From assembly GCA_038212095.1 (NCBI GenBank), contig JBBQUW010000001.1:115276-179275 (forward strand): 64,000 nucleotides of DNA, read 5' to 3'. Shown in pieces: positions 23,901 to 33,523 of this stretch. Source of the stretch: JAICYJ01 sp038212095. GTDB taxonomy: Bacteria > Actinomycetota > Thermoleophilia > Gaiellales > JAICJC01. The number at the start of each line of letters is the position of its first letter. The stretch's first letter is position 1. The position numbers and the translations under genes are program-made. The notes below the pieces were generated by a model, which saw only the letters and a list, made by a program, of their open reading frames with translations, did not search any database and was not told where the DNA came from.

Positions 23901-25007
23901 ATGAAGATCCGCGCAGCAGTGCTCGAGCGGTTCGGACAGCCGCTGGTGGTGCAGGAGATCGACCTTGCCGAGCCTCGCGCCGGCGAGGTGCTGGTGCGGC
24001 TGGCCGCCTGCGGTGTGTGCCACACCGACCTCTACACGGCCTCCGGCGCGGATCCCTCCGGCTACGCGCCGACTGTGCTCGGGCACGAGGGCGCGGGCGT
24101 CGTAGAACGGATCGGTGAGGGCGTCAGCATGGTCGCGCCCGGCGATCACGTGGTGACGCTGTTCTCGCCCCAATGTGGTGCATGCGTGCACTGCCTCAGC
24201 GCCAAGACCAACCTCTGCCTGGCGATTCGCGAGATGCAGGGCCAGGGCTATCTGCCGGATGGCACCGCTCGCCTGTCTCGTGACGGCGAGCCGATCCGCC
24301 ACTTCATGGGCACCTCGACCTTTGCCGAGTACACCGTGATGCCCGAGATCGCGTTGGCCAAGATCTCGCCCGAGGCGCCGCTCGACGGCGCCGCGCTGTT
24401 TGCCTGCGGCCTCTCGACGGGGCTGGGAGCGGCCATGAACACGGCGAAGGTGGAGCCGGGCTCGACCTGCGTCGTGTTCGGCGCCGGCATGGTCGGCTTG
24501 GGCGCCGTGGCCGGCTGCCGGCTGCAGGGCGCAGAGAGGATCATTTGCGTCGACATGTCCCAGCAGCGGCTCGAGCTGGCGCGTGGGCAGGGGGCGACCG
24601 AGACGATGCTCGGCGGCGACGACGTGGTCGATCGGATCGTCGAGTCGACCGGCGGCTTCGGCGCCGACTACACGTTCGAGGCCACCGGCAACGTGCGTGT
24701 CATGCGGCAGGCGGTTGAGTCTGCGCGGATGGGCTGGGGTCTGTGCACGGTCGCCGGTGTGGCCGGCAGGGGCGAGACGCTCGACATCGTGCCGCGGCTC
24801 CTGATCACCGGCCGACGGGTGGCGGGCAGCTCGTTCGGTGGCGTCAAGGGCCGGGAAGGCGTGCCACGGTTGATCGAGCGCTGGCTGGCCGGCGAGATCG
24901 ACGTCGCGCCTTTCCTCTCGCATCGCATCACGCTGGACGAGGTCAACCGCGGGTTCGAGCTGATGGAGGCCCAGGATGGCATCCGCAGCGTGATCGGGTT
25001 CGCATGA
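23901..25007 (+). CDS. Zinc alcohol dehydrogenase (class III-like)
   Basis: A 368-aa medium-chain dehydrogenase. Catalytic zinc ligands: Cys40 in ACGVCHTDLY, His62-Glu63 in GHEGAGVVE. Structural zinc: four cysteines in FSPQCGACVHCLSAKTNLC. Coenzyme fold: VFGAGMVGLGAVAG, with an acidic VDMS after it suggesting NAD. The length and GTSTFAEYTV fit class III/mycothiol-type or aryl-alcohol dehydrogenases. The next two genes overlap it, so the operon may oxidise an alcohol or aldehyde whose product is handled by the hydrolase and cupin. Confidence 0.8.
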   Translation: MKIRAAVLERFGQPLVVQEIDLAEPRAGEVLVRLAACGVCHTDLYTASGADPSGYAPTVLGHEGAGVVERIGEGVSMVAPGDHVVTLFSPQCGACVHCLSAKTNLCLAIREMQGQGYLPDGTARLSRDGEPIRHFMGTSTFAEYTVMPEIALAKISPEAPLDGAALFACGLSTGLGAAMNTAKVEPGSTCVVFGAGMVGLGAVAGCRLQGAERIICVDMSQQRLELARGQGATETMLGGDDVVDRIVESTGGFGADYTFEATGNVRVMRQAVESARMGWGLCTVAGVAGRGETLDIVPRLLITGRRVAGSSFGGVKGREGVPRLIERWLAGEIDVAPFLSHRITLDEVNRGFELMEAQDGIRSVIGFA

Positions 25008-25708
25008 TCGTCGAGCGCAGCGAGCATCCGCAGTGGACGTCGAACGCCTACCTGGTTGCGGAGGGCGAGGGCGGTACGGGCGTCCTGATCGACGGCAACG
25101 GCGTCTCCCAGCCGCTGCTCGAACGGATCGAACGCGACCGGATCACGATCACCCACCAGCTGGTCACGCACGGCCACCCGGATCATGTGGTGGATGTGGA
25201 GCAGACGGCTGCCCGGTTCGGCGTGCCGCTGTTGCGCTGGCCCGACCTCGGCGATGAACAAGTCGTGGTCTCGGGAGATCTGCGAATCAGCGCGCTGTAC
25301 ACGCCTGGCCACTGCGGCGACCACCTCTCGCTGTCGATCAACGGCAGCGACGTGTTCACCGCGGACGTGCTGTTCAGGGGCAGGCTCGGCGGTACCTCGG
25401 GCGGTGGGCCGGACGGCTTTGCGCACCTCAAGCACTCGGTGATGGAGCGGCTGATGTCGCTCGACCACGCTGCCCGTGTCCACCCCGGCCACACCCTGCC
25501 CACCACGATCGGAGACGAGTGGGAATCGAACCCCTTCATCCGCATCTGGCGCGGGCTCGATCCGGAGGGCCACGATGCCTGCCGGGTGCGGGGCGGGCCG
25601 GCCACATTGATCCTCTGGGCTCCGGACTACGACGGCACCCACAAGGCGTGGGTGCGCTTCCCTGACGGCCGCGACATGATCATCGGCGGCTCGCAGGTGG
25701 AGCGCTGA
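25004..25708 (+). CDS. Metallo-beta-lactamase-fold hydrolase
   Basis: A 234-aa protein with THGHPDH (His56, His58, Asp60, His61) and a later TPGHCGDH zinc histidine, the glyoxalase II-like pattern. It overlaps the dehydrogenase stop (ATGA). Family members hydrolyse thioesters or lactones; pairing with a class III-type dehydrogenase suggests detoxification of an aldehyde adduct (inference). Confidence 0.75.
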   Translation: MIVERSEHPQWTSNAYLVAEGEGGTGVLIDGNGVSQPLLERIERDRITITHQLVTHGHPDHVVDVEQTAARFGVPLLRWPDLGDEQVVVSGDLRISALYTPGHCGDHLSLSINGSDVFTADVLFRGRLGGTSGGGPDGFAHLKHSVMERLMSLDHAARVHPGHTLPTTIGDEWESNPFIRIWRGLDPEGHDACRVRGGPATLILWAPDYDGTHKAWVRFPDGRDMIIGGSQVER

Positions 25709-26103
25709 TGGGCTGGCGGTCGGCCAAGCTGGCGGAGATTCCAAGCACCGCAGCGCCCGGGTTCTGGAACGAGTGGGCCAGGGAGCCCGACTATGGCGAG
25801 CGCTGGCACTCGATCGGCGACCACCTTGGCATCACGGGGTTCGGCGTCAACGCCTACCTGGCGGACGCTGGCCGCGAGCTCGTGGTTCCCCACAGCGAGA
25901 CGCCCTTTGGGGGCCAGGAGGAGCTGTATCTGGTCACGAGTGGGCGGGCGCGCTTCACCTGTGACGGGGAGCAGGTCGAGATCGGCGCCGGCGAGTTGCT
26001 GCACGTGACACACGAGGTCACGCGCGAGGCGATCGCACTCGAGGATGGCACCGCGGTGCTGTGCATCGGCGGCACCCCGGGCGCTCCCTACGCGCCGAGT
26101 TAG
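25708..26103 (+). CDS. Cupin-domain protein
   Basis: A 131-aa single-domain cupin: the first box is PHSETPFGGQEELYLVTSGR, the second GAGELLHVTHEVTREA. Start and stop overlap the hydrolase (TGATG). Cupins bind a metal and act as enzymes or sensors. Its stop overlaps that of the convergent PilZ gene by 4 bp. Third gene of the dehydrogenase operon. Confidence 0.7.
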   Translation: MGWRSAKLAEIPSTAAPGFWNEWAREPDYGERWHSIGDHLGITGFGVNAYLADAGRELVVPHSETPFGGQEELYLVTSGRARFTCDGEQVEIGAGELLHVTHEVTREAIALEDGTAVLCIGGTPGAPYAPS

Positions 26104-26873
26104 TCGTCGCGGCGCGTGATGCGCCGGATCCAGCTGGGTTCGGTCTCGACGTCGCCACCTGCCGCCAGGTCGCGCAGCGATGGGATGTCGACATGGGCGT
26201 GCCCGGCGTCCGGCTCGCGGCCGCCCGACAGGATGCGGTCGATCTTGGCCGAGTTCTGCTCGTCGATGTCGATAAAGCGACATCCGACGATCGTCTGGCC
26301 AGGCGAGGCGGCCGGCCGCACGGAGGCAACCCGCACCTCGCCGCTGATCGAGTCGGCAAAGAAGCGGCCGTGGAAGAGCAGCCTGTCGCCGACCCGCAGC
26401 ACGCGCGCGGTTGCGAATGCCACTCCAGAACGGGAGAGGTCCTCAAGCGTTCCGTCCACCCGGTCGCGGTCGACCACGTCCTGGCAGTTGACCGCCTCCA
26501 GCCAGGTGACGCCGCCGATCGGCACCCGCTCGGTCGCGCGGCGGCTCTCGTCGACCTTGACGGCGATGGGGTGCATGCGCAGCATCGCCAGGTCGGGCGA
26601 GTGGTAGGAGGCGTCGTCGATCTGCAGCGATAGCTCCCACGGCCGCCCGTCGGGGCCGATCACGCGGCCGGTCAGCAGCATGCCGCTGGCGACCGACAGC
26701 CGTGGCGCAGTGGCCGTGATCGACTCGCCGTCGACCAGCAGGGTGTGCACCCGCAGCAGTCCGCCACCGGCGAGCTCGAGCTCGACGGTGGGATTGTTGA
26801 ACAGCAGGGAGACGGCGTCCACCGGGGACAGCGGCGACATGCCACTGTTATCGGCGGCCGTCGCGGCCGGCAT
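26100..26873 (-). CDS. PilZ-domain c-di-GMP receptor
   Basis: A 257-aa protein. The N-terminal part (about 20-110) resembles a YcgR-N-type beta domain; the C-terminal PilZ domain has the RxxxR-type signature ESRRATERVPI and the DLSRSGVAF (D-x-S-x-x-G) box that contact c-di-GMP. A GGDEF enzyme is encoded at 33524-35134. The starts at 26873 and 26840 are both possible. It follows the membrane-protein gene by 5 bp and is probably co-transcribed. Confidence 0.7.
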   Translation of the reverse strand: MPAATAADNSGMSPLSPVDAVSLLFNNPTVELELAGGGLLRVHTLLVDGESITATAPRLSVASGMLLTGRVIGPDGRPWELSLQIDDASYHSPDLAMLRMHPIAVKVDESRRATERVPIGGVTWLEAVNCQDVVDRDRVDGTLEDLSRSGVAFATARVLRVGDRLLFHGRFFADSISGEVRVASVRPAASPGQTIVGCRFIDIDEQNSAKIDRILSGGREPDAGHAHVDIPSLRDLAAGGDVETEPSWIRRITRRDD

Positions 26874-26878
26874 TAGCC

Positions 26879-27727
26879 TCACACCAGCGTCGCCAGCACC
26901 GCGATCGCCACCGGCAGCACGAACCATGCCAGCGCTGTCAGGGCGATCGCGGCGATCGCGATGGCAGCGCTCTCGTCGCGGGGCGGACGGCCGCAATGGC
27001 CGATCGTCTCGTACAGCGCCTCGAGCGAGGGCTCCAGGGCCACCTTGATCCGGCGGTGGGCCAGTCCGGCGCCCTGCAGCAGCACCCACGCCAGCGCGGC
27101 GAACACGACCACCAGCAGCGCACCACCTGCGATGATCGGCACCGGTCCTGCGCCCTTGAGCGCGCCGAAACGGTGCGAGATCGAGGCCAGCACCGGCAGC
27201 GCGGCGCCGCCGATCAGCACGGTCGGCAGCGGGAACTTGCCGCCATGGAAGCCGAGCGCCAGCCGGTCGGTCTGGATACGCGCCCGCGCCAGCATGTGGC
27301 GCTCGGGGCTGCCCGGAACCGACTGGCTCTCACGCCGCGCGTACAGCCGGGCCAGTGCGCGCACGCTGTCGGCCACGTAGCCGCGCACGATGGTGCGCGC
27401 GACGAACTGGATGGCGTACTCGGCGGCCCCTGAGGTCGGGCCGAGCCGTCGCACCTTTGGGTGCTTCCAGCCCTCGCGGTCGAGCACCTCGAGGGCGCGC
27501 ATGGCCAGCCGGTGGCTCTGCTCGAACCGATCGCTGTGTGCCAGCGGCCCCGGCGCGGCGATCTCGCGCAACAGCACGGCCTCGGCCTGGTTGTCGACAC
27601 CGATCTCGGCGAAGGCGTGCTCCGCCGCCTGGTCAGGGTCACCGCTCAGCAGCCGGAACGTCGTGGACAGCTGGTCGGTGACCTGGTCCAGGATCAGGTG
27701 ATCGTCGTCGCGCGGCGGCTGGGCCAT
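26879..27727 (-). CDS. Multi-spanning membrane protein of unknown function
   Basis: A 282-aa protein. About 150 N-terminal residues are cytoplasmic and helical, then come hydrophobic helices (PTVLIGGAALPVLASI, GPVPIIAGGALLVVVFAALA and, at the end, SAAIAIAAIALTALAWFVLP). TACCGT lies 8 nt upstream of ATG 27727. Co-orientation with the PilZ gene suggests a c-di-GMP-controlled envelope process (inference). Confidence 0.6.
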   Translation of the reverse strand: MAQPPRDDDHLILDQVTDQLSTTFRLLSGDPDQAAEHAFAEIGVDNQAEAVLLREIAAPGPLAHSDRFEQSHRLAMRALEVLDREGWKHPKVRRLGPTSGAAEYAIQFVARTIVRGYVADSVRALARLYARRESQSVPGSPERHMLARARIQTDRLALGFHGGKFPLPTVLIGGAALPVLASISHRFGALKGAGPVPIIAGGALLVVVFAALAWVLLQGAGLAHRRIKVALEPSLEALYETIGHCGRPPRDESAAIAIAAIALTALAWFVLPVAIAVLATLV

Positions 27728-27814
27728 CCCCGACTACGGTAGCGAGCGCACCGGCCGGGAACGATTGGCTCATCTTCCACGGCTCGGTGGTCGATCTTTG
27801 AGGAGATGACGACG

Positions 27815-28813
27815 ATGCGACGCGTCCTGGGGCTGCTGACCATGGTGATGCTGGTGGCGATGGCCTGCGCCGGTGGCGCTGGTGCCCGCGCGCGCACCGG
27901 CTCGGCGGTCGCGTTACCGTCGCTTGCGGCGCCGCTATGTGGCTCGCTTGCCGGAACGCACCCGGTTGTCACGCACGTGATCGTGATCGTGATGGAGAAC
28001 CACAGCTACAGCGACCTGATCGGACCGATCGGGTCACAAGCCGCGGGCAACGCGCCGTACCTGAACGGCACGCTCAAGCAGCGCTGCGGGCTCGCCACCA
28101 ACTATCACGCCATCTCGCACCCCTCTCTACCCAACTACATCGCGCTGGTGGCGGGGTCGAACGGCGGCATCAGCAGCGACTGCACTGCCTGCACCACGTC
28201 AGCCGCGAATCTGTTCGGCCAGCTGCGGGCGAACGGGCGGACATGGAAGGTGTTTGCCGAGTCGATGCCGTCCAACTGCTCGGCCGCCGGCACCAACCGC
28301 TACGTCAAGCGGCACAATCCGGCCACCTACTTCCCAGCGCTGGCTGCCGATTGCGCGCGCTGGGACGTGCCGATGGGAGCGGCGCCGAGCGGCCGCTTTG
28401 CGACCGCGCTGGCGAACGGCTGGCTGCCCTCGTACAGCATGGTCGTGCCCGACATGTGCAACGACATGCACGACTGCTCGATCGCCACCGGTGACGCCTG
28501 GCTGTCGCGCTGGATCCCGCGCATCGCGTCCACCAGCGAGTATCGCCAGGGCCACACGGTGGTGCTGCTGACGTGGGACGAGGGCGAGGGCGTCGGCTAC
28601 GTCGGCTCCGTCGACTGCCTGGCCCACCTCGACAATCCCAGCTGCCACGTGCCGGCGCTGGCGATCTCAGCGATGACGCCGGCCGCGACCCGCTCGGCTC
28701 TGCTGTTCTCGCATTACTCGCTGCTTCGCACCAGTGAGGGGCTGCTGGGGATGCCGCGCTTCCTGGGTCGCGCGGCGACGGCGGCGAGCATGCGGGGCGC
28801 GTTCGGACTGTGA
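27815..28813 (+). CDS. Secreted phosphoesterase (phospholipase C/acid phosphatase-like)
   Basis: The start is placed at ATG 27815, because GAGGAG at 27800-27805 is well spaced for it and too near ATG 27806. A signal peptide (MRRVLGLLTMVMLVAMACAG) is followed by the phosphoesterase motifs VIVIVMENHSYSDLIG, SHPSLPNYIALVAG, a DMCNDMHDC segment and LLTWDEGEG. This family (PF04185) hydrolyses phosphomono- or diesters outside the cell. About 332 aa, including several cysteines likely in disulfides. Confidence 0.75.
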   Translation: MRRVLGLLTMVMLVAMACAGGAGARARTGSAVALPSLAAPLCGSLAGTHPVVTHVIVIVMENHSYSDLIGPIGSQAAGNAPYLNGTLKQRCGLATNYHAISHPSLPNYIALVAGSNGGISSDCTACTTSAANLFGQLRANGRTWKVFAESMPSNCSAAGTNRYVKRHNPATYFPALAADCARWDVPMGAAPSGRFATALANGWLPSYSMVVPDMCNDMHDCSIATGDAWLSRWIPRIASTSEYRQGHTVVLLTWDEGEGVGYVGSVDCLAHLDNPSCHVPALAISAMTPAATRSALLFSHYSLLRTSEGLLGMPRFLGRAATAASMRGAFGL

Positions 28814-28815
28814 AT

Positions 28816-28846
28816 TTGACAGGATAGTGAGTCTTCACTAACCTGT
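28816..28846 (+). promoter_or_regulatory. Promoter with overlapping TetR operator
   Basis: ACAGGATAGTGA (28819-28830) and TCACTAACCTGT (28835-28846) are 12-bp inverted arms with one mismatch and a 4-bp spacer. TTGACA (28816-28821) and TAACCT (28839-28844) are 17 bp apart and lie inside or beside the arms. Binding would block the promoter, so the downstream TetR gene is almost certainly autorepressed together with the MFS gene. Confidence 0.75.
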
Positions 28847-28850
28847 CGCG

Positions 28851-29462
28851 ATGGTTGTCGAACCTCGCCAGCGCCTGACCGCCGATGCGCGTCGCCAACT
28901 GATCCTCGACGCCTCTCGCCAGGTGTTCGCCAAGCACGGCTTCCACGGTGCCGGCACGTCCGAGATCGCACGCGTCGCGGGCTGCTCGGAGCCGATGCTC
29001 TACAAGCACTTCGCCTCCAAGCAGGCACTGTTCGCGGCCGTACTCGAGGACGCGACCATGCAGCTCAAGGGGCGCATCCACGCCATGTTCGAGCACAGCG
29101 ATAACGCCCTCGAGGGGCTGGCCGCGACCGTCGGCAAGCTCGCCCACGATCCGCTGATGATCGAGGTGTCCCGCCTGCGCATGCTGGCGATCACGCTCAC
29201 CGACGACCCGCAGATTCGCTCCGCGCTGGAGCGCAGCGTGTCCGAGATGCGGACGAAGGTCGTGGCCGCCGTCGTCAGCATGCAGGAGCGCGGGCTCGCT
29301 CGCGCCGATGTGGACGCCGATCAGTTCGGCTGGCTGTGGCTGGGATTCGTCCTGGTCGGCGGCTTTCGGCTCGCCGTCGAGGGGCCGGCCGTGGCCGCGG
29401 AGCTGCCCAAAATTCCCCAGACCCTCCTCGCGCTGCTGCGCGATCCAACCGCCGGAGAGTGA
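28851..29462 (+). CDS. TetR-family repressor
   Basis: A 203-aa protein. The N-terminal HTH is typical: ILDASRQVFAKHGFHGAGTS, then EIARVAGCSEPMLYKHFASK. The C-terminal ligand domain is helical. It sits 4 nt after its -10 region's expected start site, so it is leaderless, and 4 bp before the efflux gene it probably controls through the operator at 28819-28846. Confidence 0.85.
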   Translation: MVVEPRQRLTADARRQLILDASRQVFAKHGFHGAGTSEIARVAGCSEPMLYKHFASKQALFAAVLEDATMQLKGRIHAMFEHSDNALEGLAATVGKLAHDPLMIEVSRLRMLAITLTDDPQIRSALERSVSEMRTKVVAAVVSMQERGLARADVDADQFGWLWLGFVLVGGFRLAVEGPAVAAELPKIPQTLLALLRDPTAGE

Positions 29463-29466
29463 CCTG

Positions 29467-31020
29467 ATGCCCAAGGACCATCCCAACCACAAGTGGTGGA
29501 CGCTGTTTGCGATGTGCTTCGCCCTGTTCATGATCATGCTCGACAACACGGTCGTGAACGTCGCGCTGCCATCGATCCAGCGCTCGCTGAACATCTCCAA
29601 CCCGGAGAACCTGGAGTGGACGGTGAACGCGTACGTGCTCACCTTCGCCGCGTTGATCCTGCTGGGTGGCAAGCTGGGCGACCGGTTCGGCCGCAAGCGC
29701 ATCTTCCTGGTCGGTCTGGCCATCTTCACGATCGCCTCCGCCGCCTGCGCGCTGTCCACCACCGACAGCCAGCTGATCGCCGCCCGCTCGCTGCAGGGCG
29801 TCGGCGGAGCGCTGCTGAACCCGCTCTCGCTCTCGATCCTGGTCTCGGCGTTCCCGCGCAAGCAGGTGCCGACTGCGATCGGCGTCTGGGCCGGCGTCTC
29901 GGGCCTCGGCCTGGCGATCGGCCCGCTGCTGGGCGGCTTCCTTGTAGAGCACGTCTCGTGGTCAGCGGTGTTCTGGATCAACGTGCCGATCGGCGTGATC
30001 GCGGCCGGCGTCACGCTGTGGGCGGTGTCTGAGTCGAGCGACACCAGCACTCGTGCGCTGGACGTGATCGGCGTGGTGCTGGTCACCTCGGCGCTGTTCG
30101 CTCTCACCTGGGGTCTGATCAAGACCGGCAGCCACGCCTGGACGTCCAGCTACACCGTGGGTTTTCTGGGCGCGTTCGTGCTGCTGATGGCCGCCTTCAT
30201 CGTGCGGGAGGCGCGCACCGCCGAGCCGATGCTGCCGCTCAGGTTCTTCAAGAACCGGGTCTTCTCGGCCTCCAGCGTGGTGGTCGCACTGGTCGGCTTC
30301 GCGATGTTCGGCATCTTCTACTTCGTCACCCTGTACTTCCAGAACGTGCTGGGGTACTCGGCGCTTCAGGCCGGCGTGCGGTCGCTGCCGATGACGATGA
30401 TGGTGATCTTCGTGGCGCCGCTTGCGGGGAGGCTGAGCGGCAAGATCGGGCCTCGCTACCAGATGACCGTGGGCATGCTGATGATGACGGCCGGGCTGCT
30501 GGTGCTGTCGCGACTGGACGTACACACCTCCTACAACATGATCTGGCCGGCCTACATCGTCGCCGGCGCCGGTATCGCGATGACGATGCCGGCCGTCTCA
30601 GCCGCCGGCATGGGCGCCGTCGACCACACCAAGGCCGGCATCGCCTCGGGCGTGATCAACTCATCGCGGCAGGTCGGTGGCGCGCTGGGGGTGGCGGTGC
30701 TGGGAGCGATCGTCGCGACACGCGTGGGCAGCGCCTGGCATGGGCCGGCGAACCTTGTCCCGCTGGTGACCGGCGGCCAGGGTCAGAAGATCCACGACCT
30801 CGCGGTTGCAAGCGGCGCGTCCCAGCAGGCGGCCGCCGCGCTCCAGTCGCAGGCACTGCAGGCGTTCGTGCACGGCGTGCAGGGGGCGATGTTTGCCGGC
30901 GCCGTGCTGGCGTTCCTGGCCTCGGTAACGGCGTTCTTCGGGCTGCGCCACGCGCCCGTCGCGGCCAACCAGCCGAGCGAGGGAGGCGAGGCGCCGGCCC
31001 CGGTCGCGATCGAGGCCTAG
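29467..31020 (+). CDS. MFS drug transporter (DHA2, 14 helices)
   Basis: A 517-aa inner-membrane protein. MFS signatures: LDNTVVNVALPSIQ in helix 1, GGKLGDRFGRKRIFL between helices 2 and 3, GVGGALLNPLSLSI, and the antiporter motif GVSGLGLAIGPLLGG in helix 5. These proton-drug antiporters export antibiotics, dyes or biocides. The true start is ATG 29467, 4 bp after the TetR stop; the open frame further upstream belongs to the TetR gene region. Confidence 0.85.
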   Translation: MPKDHPNHKWWTLFAMCFALFMIMLDNTVVNVALPSIQRSLNISNPENLEWTVNAYVLTFAALILLGGKLGDRFGRKRIFLVGLAIFTIASAACALSTTDSQLIAARSLQGVGGALLNPLSLSILVSAFPRKQVPTAIGVWAGVSGLGLAIGPLLGGFLVEHVSWSAVFWINVPIGVIAAGVTLWAVSESSDTSTRALDVIGVVLVTSALFALTWGLIKTGSHAWTSSYTVGFLGAFVLLMAAFIVREARTAEPMLPLRFFKNRVFSASSVVVALVGFAMFGIFYFVTLYFQNVLGYSALQAGVRSLPMTMMVIFVAPLAGRLSGKIGPRYQMTVGMLMMTAGLLVLSRLDVHTSYNMIWPAYIVAGAGIAMTMPAVSAAGMGAVDHTKAGIASGVINSSRQVGGALGVAVLGAIVATRVGSAWHGPANLVPLVTGGQGQKIHDLAVASGASQQAAAALQSQALQAFVHGVQGAMFAGAVLAFLASVTAFFGLRHAPVAANQPSEGGEAPAPVAIEA

Positions 31021-31051
31021 GTGCCGTCGGCTCGACCGGCGACCATCTGCG

Positions 31052-32074
31052 TCAGTCGATCAGCTTGACGTGCTGGGTGCCGGAGCCGCCGTTGACGCCA
31101 CCCAACACCCCGCCGGGATACGACGCATAGGTCTGGATCATGATCGCGTTGACCTGGCCGGGTGACGGTGTATTCCAGTCGACGATGTACACCAGTGCGA
31201 AGGCGACCACACGCACCTCATTTTTGCCGTTGGGCCAGTTGCTACTGCCATCATCGTTGTTGACGACGATCGGCATCACGACGATCCGCGGGCACGAGGG
31301 ATCGAGCAGCTTCGAGAATCCGCCGTTGGGATCGGGCTGGACGACGTCGAGAAATGTATGCATATCGCTGCCGATCCGGGTCGCGAGGCCGTCCGTCGGC
31401 CCGGCCATCTTGCCCGGCTTCGAGGTGAGCACATCGTTGACCGCGACTTGGCAGACGTCATAGGTGTTTCCTGCCATCAGCGACTGCCAATCGCTGCCGC
31501 CTGAGAGTGCGGTCGGATCGCACCCCTGCTGCTCGACGGGAAGCTGGATCGCGCCGAAGTTGCCGCCTGAGGAGTCACCGAGCTTGGCCGGGAATTCCTG
31601 GCCAAAGCCGAACCGCTGGGCGTCGTCGCGCATCAGCGCGATCGGGGCCATGGTGTTGGTCTGGATCGAGGTGTACGACTGGGCAAGCGCCGTCGCGGTG
31701 GTGTTGATGTCGAATCCGCCGATGCCGAACAGCCGTGCGAAGTAGGGTTGCCCCGGCGCGTGGGTGCGCACGGTCACGGTGTCGTAGCCGGTGCTGGTGG
31801 GATCGGACTGGCCGAACGTGACGTCGGACGAGGTGGCACCGTTGGCGGCCGCGGTGGAGTGCGCAATGCCGTTGGCGGTACCGGCCTGGTCGGGCAGGTA
31901 GGCGGCCGCAGCCAGCGCCGCCGCGTCGGCCGCGTTCTGCATGTGGCCGCGCTCGGTGCGCCACACGCCCACGTCAATGACCAGCGCGACCATACCGACC
32001 AGAGTGGTCAGACAGACGACGGTGAGGATCGCGGCCTGACCGCGCTCACCCCGGCGAGCGAGGGGACGGAGCAT
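31052..32074 (-). CDS. TadG-like pilus/Flp-associated protein
   Basis: A 340-aa protein starting MLRPLARRGERGQAAILTVV, with the short basic N-terminus, membrane helix (AAILTVVCLTTLVGMVALVI) and VWRTERGHMQNAADAAALAA segment of TadE/TadG proteins. The extracellular part has strands and cysteine pairs. The family helps assemble Flp/Tad pili; no other tad genes are nearby. Divergent from the gamma-glutamyltransferase gene. The frame stays open far upstream but that part is antisense to ggt. Confidence 0.65.
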   Translation of the reverse strand: MLRPLARRGERGQAAILTVVCLTTLVGMVALVIDVGVWRTERGHMQNAADAAALAAAAYLPDQAGTANGIAHSTAAANGATSSDVTFGQSDPTSTGYDTVTVRTHAPGQPYFARLFGIGGFDINTTATALAQSYTSIQTNTMAPIALMRDDAQRFGFGQEFPAKLGDSSGGNFGAIQLPVEQQGCDPTALSGGSDWQSLMAGNTYDVCQVAVNDVLTSKPGKMAGPTDGLATRIGSDMHTFLDVVQPDPNGGFSKLLDPSCPRIVVMPIVVNNDDGSSNWPNGKNEVRVVAFALVYIVDWNTPSPGQVNAIMIQTYASYPGGVLGGVNGGSGTQHVKLID

Positions 32075-32143
32075 CGTTCTCAGTTTCCGGCTGAAACGGG
32101 TGATCCATCCATCCCCCGGACGGGTGAACGCTACGATCGCGGC

Positions 32144-33490
<1,347 letters not shown>

Positions 33491-33523
33491 GCAAGTCATT
33501 GGGCCAAAGCCCCGCGGGAAGGG

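Noticed and set aside
28305..30122. A 605-codon minus-strand frame over the TetR-MFS genes
   Set aside because: Antisense shadow; no domain is recognisable and both genes on the plus strand are well supported.
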